Part shown: positions 1-4,401 of the stretch, piece after piece
How positions within the stretch are numbered: position 1 is the stretch's first letter
Layout of the letters: every line of letters begins with the position of its first letter
Program-made: the position numbers and the translations under genes
Source of the DNA: a virus
Direction: 5' to 3' (one strand)
Virus record (IMG/VR): IMGVR_UViG_3300037434_000061
Span: 1-22,024 of that record
Length of the DNA: 22,024 nucleotides
The notes under the pieces: generated by a model
Database searches by the model: none
What the model was told of the DNA's origin: nothing
What the model saw: the letters and a program-made list of their open reading frames with translations, nothing else

Positions 1-574
1 TCTTTCCACCGCCATAAAACCCTACCTTATTCTTTCCAAAGCAAGCAATGAACTGCTCGTGGAATTGCTTAGCTACTGATTCCGATGGACACACGATCAA
101 GGCCTTCTTCTTATATCTCTGAACGAAGTGTGTTGCGAGAAGCGTTTTACCCAACCCTGTAGCAAGGTTGATAAGTCCTCTATAGTTGTGCATCATTAGT
201 TCTACAGCTTCTTCTTGGTAATCTCTTAAGTCATAAGGTTTCTTAACCCATGGAATTACTACCTTAGTTCCTGTATTGCCTCTAAGGTCTAAGATGTTTT
301 GACAGTTGAACATAGGTTTAAGGAGTTCAACAAAGCAAGAGGAAACAGTTATCTTGTCATTCTCATCCGTATATAATTGCCCAGTTGCTTCCTTTTGAAG
401 TTGGGCGTATAGAGGAGAAGAACGCTGCCAAGGGTTCTTAGCCATCCTTCTCAATTGATATTGCTTTGATTTATCAGTATAAGAGAGATGTTCTTTAACG
501 AATGCGCGTAGCTGAGGTGTAGGATTCGTTATCACTAAACTCTCGTTATAGATTGCTACATGGCTTAATATCAT
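1..574 (-). CDS. Superfamily 2 DNA/RNA helicase, UvsW-like (N-terminal part, runs off the window)
   Basis: The visible 191 residues start at an ATG (574-572) and stay open to the left edge, so the C-terminal part lies outside. Residues 115-122 (LRDYQEEA) are the Q-motif-like entry of SF2 helicases. Residues 138-144 (ATGLGKT) are a Walker A / motif I. A hydrophobic strand and conserved serine (ALIVCPSES, 158-166) resemble motif Ia. About 110 residues precede the ATPase core, as in T4 UvsW, which unwinds branched DNA and R-loops during recombination-dependent replication. The assignment to UvsW rather than another phage SF2 helicase is inference, because the DEAD/DEAH box is not in the window. 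The Shine-Dalgarno is weak (AAGAG about 12 bases upstream). The gene is divergent from the structured RNA and replication operon. Confidence 0.8.
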   Translation of the reverse strand, partial: MILSHVAIYNESLVITNPTPQLRAFVKEHLSYTDKSKQYQLRRMAKNPWQRSSPLYAQLQKEATGQLYTDENDKITVSSCFVELLKPMFNCQNILDLRGNTGTKVVIPWVKKPYDLRDYQEEAVELMMHNYRGLINLATGLGKTLLATHFVQRYKKKALIVCPSESVAKQFHEQFIACFGKNKVGFYGGGK

Positions 575-590
575 TATAGTATTGTACTCT

Positions 591-599
591 TGGTATAAA
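591..599 (+). promoter_or_regulatory. Putative extended -10 promoter of the structured RNA
   Basis: TGG followed by TATAAA (594-599) forms an extended -10 element. Transcription would be expected to begin 6-8 bases downstream, at about 605-607. That is the first base of the closing stem of the RNA at 606. No good -35 is visible. The hexamer with its next two bases (TATAAACA) is also one mismatch from the T4 late promoter box TATAAATA, so a phage-modified polymerase is possible. Confidence 0.5.
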
Positions 600-605
600 C
601 AGATA

Positions 606-753
606 GTTGATGGCAGCACGGATAGGGACGTGCAGGGATGGGGTTCGAAACCCGAGTGACGCTCAGTCTGGTCCCAGACATTAAGTTACCTTGCGATGCG
701 TGCACGCATTACTTCGCTGGTAACAGCCTGGCGCTAAATCCGGGCCCATCAGC
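606..753 (+). ncRNA. Structured non-coding RNA, HEARO / omega-RNA-like candidate
   Basis: The ends pair (606-613 with 746-753, 8 bp with one G-U). Inside are five local helices: 616-620/629-633 with an 8-base loop; 641-643/651-653 capped by a TTCGAAA T-loop-like heptamer; 666-670/675-679; 685-690/719-724, extended by 693-695/715-717 and 696-700/705-709; and 726-731/740-745 with one G-U. Bases 626-629 can also pair with 671-674, a possible kissing interaction. Both wobble pairs are G-U only if the plus strand is the RNA; on the minus strand they would be A-C, which sets the orientation. The RNA lies 26 bases upstream of an HNH endonuclease gene and is about 150 nt long. This is the setting and size known for HEARO, the guide scaffold of IscB-type nucleases. 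The class assignment is from arrangement and memory, not from a covariance-model search. It could be another phage RNA class. Confidence 0.68.
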
Positions 754-762
754 AATTTTAAT

Positions 763-777
763 TCGTATAATATATTT
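763..777 (+). repeat. Direct repeat, left copy, flanking the HNH gene (contains a TATAAT box)
   Basis: These fifteen bases match 1138-1152 at 14 of 15 positions. Each copy contains a perfect -10 hexamer TATAAT (766-771 here). The copies lie immediately before the HNH start codon and across its stop codon. This copy could drive a leaderless HNH transcript, because a start about 7 bases after the hexamer falls at the ATG at 780 and no Shine-Dalgarno precedes that ATG. Confidence 0.5.
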
Positions 778-779
778 TT

Positions 780-1145
780 ATGAGATATTCGCAGCATTTG
801 GTTTTGCCCAATGACCCTCATCCTCAGAGTCTAGCCGCTCTAGTTCTTCTGACCAAGAAACTTGCCCCTAAACCTATAGGATACAAGATCTGGTTAAGAT
901 ATCGTAAGTGGTTCATAAAACAACATCTAAAGCAGCACAAAGAACTTCGTTGCTACTACTGCAACAAAGGCTCTCTTAAGAAACAAACTAACGTAACAGC
1001 GCAATTAGCAACTCTAGATCACATCCATCCTACATCAAAAGGTGGAGCAAAGTTTAGTTCCGCTAACATAGTTATTGCATGCTCGCCATGTAATGGATGC
1101 AAAGCTGACAAGGATTTGAACGAGTTCTTAAAACCGATCGTATAA
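780..1145 (+). CDS. Small HNH endonuclease (121 aa)
   Basis: The HNH fold is recognisable in the C-terminal half. Zinc ligands are CYYC (58-61) and CSPC (101-104). The catalytic DH pair is Asp80-His81, followed by the K-G-G turn and Asn96, then a CN..K end (104-108). Residues 1-55 are basic and rich in R/K/W and may bind DNA. No RuvC motifs or clear PLMP motif of IscB are present, so this is not a full IscB. It could be a free-standing homing endonuclease, or a minimal HNH-only relative (IshB-like) partnered with the RNA just upstream. The ATG at 780 is the first possible start, because an in-frame TAA lies at 768-770. There is no Shine-Dalgarno, only a TATAAT box at 766-771, so the message may be leaderless. 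The gene interrupts the spacing between the RNA and the replication operon and looks like a mobile passenger. Confidence 0.85.
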   Translation: MRYSQHLVLPNDPHPQSLAALVLLTKKLAPKPIGYKIWLRYRKWFIKQHLKQHKELRCYYCNKGSLKKQTNVTAQLATLDHIHPTSKGGAKFSSANIVIACSPCNGCKADKDLNEFLKPIV

Positions 1146-1152
1146 TCTATTT
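1138..1152 (+). repeat. Direct repeat, right copy, with TATAAT box ahead of the replication operon
   Basis: This matches 763-777 at 14 of 15 bases. Its TATAAT lies at 1141-1146, and it supplies the stop codon of the HNH gene (TAA, 1143-1145). A transcript starting near 1153 would have a short leader carrying the GGAG (1160-1163) of the next gene, so this copy is a plausible promoter for the replication operon. Confidence 0.5.
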
Positions 1153-1169
1153 AATATTTGGAGAATTTT

Positions 1170-1373
1170 ATGAGCGATATTTCGTACGCTAACAAACTTA
1201 AGACACAACTTTACTGGTGGTTATCAGGCCATCGCCCTTTCATTATCAATGACGAGTATAAGATTGAACTGCTGTTTCTTGATAGAGTGAATAATTCTGC
1301 CAAGATTCAGATCACCAATATAAAAACCGGTCAAGTTCTTACTCAAGAAGAGATACAAGATGAAAGCAAGTAA
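1170..1373 (+). CDS. Small phage protein of unknown function (67 aa)
   Basis: I do not recognise this protein. The start at ATG 1170 is chosen over the in-frame TTG at 1158 because GGAG (1160-1163) lies six bases before the ATG, and the TTG overlaps that Shine-Dalgarno. The product begins MSDISYANKLK, has a tryptophan pair near residues 16-17 (YWWLSG), then alternating hydrophobic strand-like segments ending in an acidic tail. That pattern suggests a small beta-rich protein. No membrane span or signal peptide is visible. It is the first gene of the replication operon and overlaps the next gene by 14 bases, so it is probably co-translated. It could be a small replication accessory or a regulator, but nothing in the sequence decides. 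Confidence 0.7.
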   Translation: MSDISYANKLKTQLYWWLSGHRPFIINDEYKIELLFLDRVNNSAKIQITNIKTGQVLTQEEIQDESK

Positions 1374-1878
1374 TCCCACATTCGACTTAATCTTCCAGCG
1401 ATGGAAGGCTGCAGTCTCTAAAAAATCTAAGAAGCGCGACGACGTCGATGGTAATTTCGATGAGTTATTTGAAGAGCTTAAGGTTAATGGTGCAACCCTA
1501 GAGGATGCACAAGAGATCTTACCACAAGCTGTTAAGGCTCATCAACCTAATCAGGTCGTGATTAAATACACTTGGAACGCTATTCGCAAAGATCCAAAGA
1601 TGACCGGTATAACAGAAGCTCAATGGGTCAATGATTGGAATCAAGACATTCACAACAAAGCTACATGTAGTATGTTCTTGTTCTTTCCTATACCTGACGG
1701 CGATGACGATGGAGAGAAAAAGATCTTTGGAAACGGGAAGGTCTCTTATAAAGAGTATCTCAGGATGCAACAGCATGCAGACTCCTTTGAGATGATAGAT
1801 ACCGATGAGTTAACTACTAGCAACAATTTTGTAGACGAGGAAGAGATGATGAAGGTTTTTGAGGGCACTAAAAAATGA
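1360..1878 (+). CDS. Unknown acidic protein upstream of the replicative helicase (172 aa)
   Basis: No family is recognised with confidence. The first 80 residues contain a basic stretch (KKSKKRDD, about 21-28) followed by predicted helices. The middle has aromatic residues (WVNDWNQD, 88-95) and an acidic turn (DGDDDGEKK, 113-121). The C-terminus is strongly acidic (DEEEMM). The ATG at 1360 lies inside the end of the preceding gene and is preceded by an AGAAGAG stretch. Its stop codon overlaps the helicase start as ATGA (1875-1878), which implies coupled translation with the helicase. By position it could be a helicase loader or another replisome partner, as T4 gp59 is for gp41. This is only a positional guess, and no loader signature is visible. 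Confidence 0.75.
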   Translation: MKASNPTFDLIFQRWKAAVSKKSKKRDDVDGNFDELFEELKVNGATLEDAQEILPQAVKAHQPNQVVIKYTWNAIRKDPKMTGITEAQWVNDWNQDIHNKATCSMFLFFPIPDGDDDGEKKIFGNGKVSYKEYLRMQQHADSFEMIDTDELTTSNNFVDEEEMMKVFEGTKK

Positions 1879-2891
1879 GTAAGTTAACGCAAGCAGAGCA
1901 AGAAGCAATGTTGGCAAAGGCTGGAATCGGCAACGCAGATAAATTAAAATCAATGCAGACATCTCTTGAAGAGATGCGCAACTTTGGTAATAGCGACGAT
2001 CGAGTCAAGAGAATGATCTCCAGTATGGCTCGTCACCAGAGAGCCTTGAAGGAACGTTTAACGTTAATTAACGATTCTCTTACCAAAGCTATTCCATTAA
2101 CAAGAGGCAATCTATATCTATTCTGTGCATACTCTGGATCTGGAAAGAGCACCATAGCTGCAAACATATCGCATCCCCTGTATAAGCAAGGCAAGAAGAT
2201 CTTGGTTATCTCTAACGAGGAAACAGAGGAAGCTATCTTTAACCGAATAGCCTGCCTAGAGATCGGTGCAGATTTTAAGGATCTAATGAATGGTAACATG
2301 AGCCCGGAGCACATGCTTCAACTCATTCCAGTAATGCGAGATATGGATAAGTATGTTCAGATCTACGCAGTCGAAGATCCTAGAACAGCAAGGATCGAAG
2401 GTATCAAGAGCATCTTAGAGAATGCTAAGAACGAGGACTTTGCTTGCATATTGATTGATTACTTTCAGTTGATCAAGTATTCAGAAGCCGATATGAAGCA
2501 GAAGCCGTACGATGTATTGTCTCAATTAAAGGATTACCTTGGGCCCTATGCTAAGTCTTCCAATGCACCGGTGGTGCTATTCGTTCAACTTCATTCCTTA
2601 AGTAAACGCCCATCTAAGGGTACTGAACTCGATAACCGAATCAAAGAGTGCTCCTTCATCATTGAGCCTGCCTCTGTAGTGATCGAGGTTATTCCAAACT
2701 TTGAATATAATACTACCGACTTTGCCATATGTAAGGACCGATTCTTTGGTCGCACTGGGAAGAAGATTGTCTGTCAGTTCAAAGATGGTAAGTACATGGA
2801 AGCATTCAAGAATAAGCAAGCTTTAGTCGATTACCAATCGAGTGTTAAGCTTGACAACATCACTAAAGATGGGGACGAATTGATTGATTAA
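1875..2891 (+). CDS. DnaB-type replicative helicase / RecA-fold ATPase (338 aa)
   Basis: The RecA-like motor of DnaB-family helicases is clear. Walker A is AYSGSGKST (85-93). The catalytic-glutamate region is SNEETEEA (113-120), equivalent to the FSLEM motif of DnaB. Walker B is ILIDYFQLI (192-200). The sensor glutamine strand is VVLFVQLHSL (233-242). A basic tip, CKDRFFGRTGKK (286-297), corresponds to the arginine-finger and DNA-loop region. At 338 residues it is shorter than DnaB or T4 gp41 (about 470) and has only about 70 residues before the motor, so the usual N-terminal DnaB domain is reduced or absent. It would unwind DNA ahead of the phage fork together with the primase encoded next, which overlaps it by 8 bases. 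A weak GAGG precedes the start, and coupling with the upstream gene through ATGA is likely. Confidence 0.88.
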   Translation: MSKLTQAEQEAMLAKAGIGNADKLKSMQTSLEEMRNFGNSDDRVKRMISSMARHQRALKERLTLINDSLTKAIPLTRGNLYLFCAYSGSGKSTIAANISHPLYKQGKKILVISNEETEEAIFNRIACLEIGADFKDLMNGNMSPEHMLQLIPVMRDMDKYVQIYAVEDPRTARIEGIKSILENAKNEDFACILIDYFQLIKYSEADMKQKPYDVLSQLKDYLGPYAKSSNAPVVLFVQLHSLSKRPSKGTELDNRIKECSFIIEPASVVIEVIPNFEYNTTDFAICKDRFFGRTGKKIVCQFKDGKYMEAFKNKQALVDYQSSVKLDNITKDGDELID

Positions 2892-3756
2892 TACTAAGAA
2901 ATGTCTCATCTGTAACGAAGGTCGTAAGAATAATACGCTCTACTGGCATAAGGATCCTGACAACGGAGACATGTGGTGCTGGTGTAATAAGTGCAACCGT
3001 GGATACTCTATCCACAGCTACTGCTATCAAGCTGGTCTCTCTTTGGCTGAGTTCTTATCTGGAGACTTTGAAATCCAAGAAGCGAAACCAAACGAGGTCA
3101 CGGCACAGGTGTGGCCCAGCCGCTTCGTTCCGCTCTCAGATCCTCGTGCAGAGGCAGGCGTAGAATATATTAAGACCAGAGGGCTTCTTTTAGAGGGCGA
3201 CATGTATTATGATATGGAGAGGAACGGAATCGTCTTCCCTTACTACTTCGACAATACATTTTGTGGCGCTCAGACAAGATTCATCGTACCAAAAGTACAC
3301 GACGATGGAGAAGTTCAGAAGATGGATACTTTGCCTGGAACAAGGTTAGGTTTACTTTTTTATGGCTGGAATCAGTCGAGATTCATTGGAAATGTTAAGG
3401 GCGTCATTGTGTGCGAAGGGTCGTTCAATGCGATCTCTATTAACCAAGCGTTCAACTTGGCTTACGGTGGGATTGCTAGTAATCCCTGGAGGGCTGTTTC
3501 TTGTAGTGGGTCTGGCGCTACGAAATTCCATCAAGAGGCGCTCAAAGAACTTAAAGAACAAGGAATGAAGATTGTTGTGGCTCCTGATTCTGATGAAGCA
3601 GGAACTAAGATGTTAAAGAAGTTTAAAGAATCTGACACCGCTACACATTATGCTTTGACTGGTTGTACTGAAGACTGGAATGAAGTCTGTAAACGTATGG
3701 GTCACTCAGACTTTGCTAAGTTCTTTATCTCCACAGTAAAAGATATAAATGTCTGA
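2884..3756 (+). CDS. DnaG-type primase with zinc finger and TOPRIM domain (290 aa)
   Basis: A zinc-binding region opens the protein: Cys7-x2-Cys10 and Cys34-x2-Cys37, with W/H residues between, as in primases that read a template trinucleotide. The TOPRIM catalytic fold follows. VIVCEGSFNA (174-183) carries the catalytic Glu178, and VVAPDSDEAG (231-240) carries the metal-binding DxD (Asp235, Asp237). In motif 1 the usual D/A context is replaced by FNA, a small variation. The start must be the TTG at 2884: an in-frame TGA occupies 2881-2883, and the next ATG would remove the first cysteine pair. GGGGA at 2871-2875 is a suitable Shine-Dalgarno. The gene overlaps the helicase by 8 bases and the next gene by 8. 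It would lay RNA primers for lagging-strand synthesis with the helicase. Confidence 0.88.
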   Translation: MINTKKCLICNEGRKNNTLYWHKDPDNGDMWCWCNKCNRGYSIHSYCYQAGLSLAEFLSGDFEIQEAKPNEVTAQVWPSRFVPLSDPRAEAGVEYIKTRGLLLEGDMYYDMERNGIVFPYYFDNTFCGAQTRFIVPKVHDDGEVQKMDTLPGTRLGLLFYGWNQSRFIGNVKGVIVCEGSFNAISINQAFNLAYGGIASNPWRAVSCSGSGATKFHQEALKELKEQGMKIVVAPDSDEAGTKMLKKFKESDTATHYALTGCTEDWNEVCKRMGHSDFAKFFISTVKDINV

Positions 3757-4135
3757 TGTCAAGAAGAAACTATTAGAAGAGATCAATAAGAAGGCTGATC
3801 GCATGAAGGCGAGGAAGCAAGAGATCGCTAATAGAAATAACAACGTGGAAGAGTTTGTATTAAAGATGATGAAAGAGATCGACGAGGGAGCTTCTGTCTT
3901 TATGAACTCTGACCTCGGTCCTACGCTTATAGCTTTCTATGTTTCTTCACTGCAAGAGCGTATGAAGACGCTAGATTCTAATTGCAAAACAGAAATATCT
4001 TGGGCACCTAAAAACGAAGATGAAAACCTTCCTAGGATTAATGGTGTATTAATTAAATGGTCTAAAGAGTATCAGACAGTCAATGACTGCGACCCAGAGC
4101 TCTTCGTAGATATAGCGAACTTACTATTCACATGA
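3749..4135 (+). CDS. Small charged protein of unknown function (128 aa)
   Basis: I do not recognise a family. The first 50 residues are lysine/glutamate-rich and probably helical or coiled coil (MSDVKKKLLEEINKKADRMK and following). A more hydrophobic segment (LGPTLIAFYVSSLQ, about 56-69) follows, then a tryptophan-containing C-terminal half. No membrane span long enough for insertion is seen. The start overlaps the end of the primase (ATGTCTGA, 3749-3756) and has only a weak purine stretch upstream, so translation is probably coupled to the primase. Its stop overlaps the start of the 22-codon membrane-peptide gene as ATGA. It is the penultimate gene of the replication operon and may be a replisome accessory, but that is only by position. 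Confidence 0.75.
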   Translation: MSDVKKKLLEEINKKADRMKARKQEIANRNNNVEEFVLKMMKEIDEGASVFMNSDLGPTLIAFYVSSLQERMKTLDSNCKTEISWAPKNEDENLPRINGVLIKWSKEYQTVNDCDPELFVDIANLLFT

Positions 4136-4200
4136 TAACCGACTTGAGTATATCGATTATCATGTTCATAGTTATATTTTTACTTTTGATTTATATCTAG
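4132..4200 (+). CDS. Putative 22-residue single-span membrane peptide
   Basis: An ATG at 4132 overlaps the stop of the preceding gene as ATGA and is followed by 21 sense codons and TAG (4198-4200). The peptide is MITDLSISIIMFIVIFLLLI followed by YI. After a short polar start it is an almost uninterrupted hydrophobic run of about 15-16 residues, long enough for one membrane helix. The ATGA coupling, identical in type to the 1875 junction, and the strong hydrophobic bias support real translation. Against it, AU-rich DNA easily encodes I/F/L runs by chance. It could resemble the tiny membrane proteins that phages use to alter lysis or the host envelope. No family is assigned. It ends one base before the convergent minus-strand cluster. 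Confidence 0.45.
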   Translation: MITDLSISIIMFIVIFLLLIYI

Positions 4201-4211
4201 ATTAACTAGAT
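4195..4211. other. Inverted repeat spanning the convergent stop codons
   Basis: ATCTAG (4195-4200) and CTAGAT (4206-4211) form a 6-bp AT-rich stem with a five-base loop. The stem contains the TAG of the membrane peptide and touches the TAA of the minus-strand gene. No U-tract follows on either strand, so it is a weak candidate for a bidirectional terminator. Confidence 0.3.
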
Positions 4212-4387
4212 GGTAATTGAGCGTCAGGGGTAATAACAGCTGTTTTTGTAGCAACCCATGTTTTGTCCCAATACGGTCTAGTTTGTTCTTCAGCAAGCCA
4301 TTCATCACAGGACACTTCGTCGTTGAAATGCTCCGTCCAATAAACAGATGCGTCAGCTCTAGTAATTACAAGTGTATAAGACGTCAT
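4202..4387 (-). CDS. Small unknown protein at the end of the tail-fibre cluster (61 aa)
   Basis: No family is recognised for certain. The protein starts MTSYTLVITRADASVYW, a strand-rich opening. It contains several tryptophans, an acidic centre (FNDEVSCDEWLAEEQ, 21-35) and a VATKTAVITPD strand near the end. The start ATG (4387-4385) has a strong AAGGAG seven bases upstream. The gene follows the glycine-rich tail protein by only 14 bases and is probably on the same transcript. Small proteins of this size after adhesin genes are often chaperones or fibre-tip components, but nothing here proves that. It converges with the plus-strand operon, with a one-base gap between the two stop codons. Confidence 0.75.
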   Translation of the reverse strand: MTSYTLVITRADASVYWTEHFNDEVSCDEWLAEEQTRPYWDKTWVATKTAVITPDAQLPSS

Positions 4388-4401
4388 ATTTTACTCCTTA
4401 A

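Noticed and set aside
641-653. tRNA T-arm look-alike (GGG-TTCGAAA-CCC)
   Set aside because: No 7-bp acceptor stem, D-arm or anticodon arm at tRNA spacing can be drawn around it on either strand. It fits better as one helix of the 148-nt RNA.
780-1145. Full IscB nuclease
   Set aside because: The protein is 121 aa with only the HNH fold. RuvC motifs and a clear PLMP motif are absent and no remnant is seen downstream.
606-1152. Group I intron with an HNH homing gene
   Set aside because: The structured part is only 148 nt, no P3/P7 core pairing is visible, and the flanks are intergenic, so no split gene is restored by removal.
4195-4211. Strong bidirectional terminator at the convergent junction
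   Set aside because: The stem is short and AT-rich and no U-tract follows on either strand, so it is kept only as a low-confidence inverted repeat.
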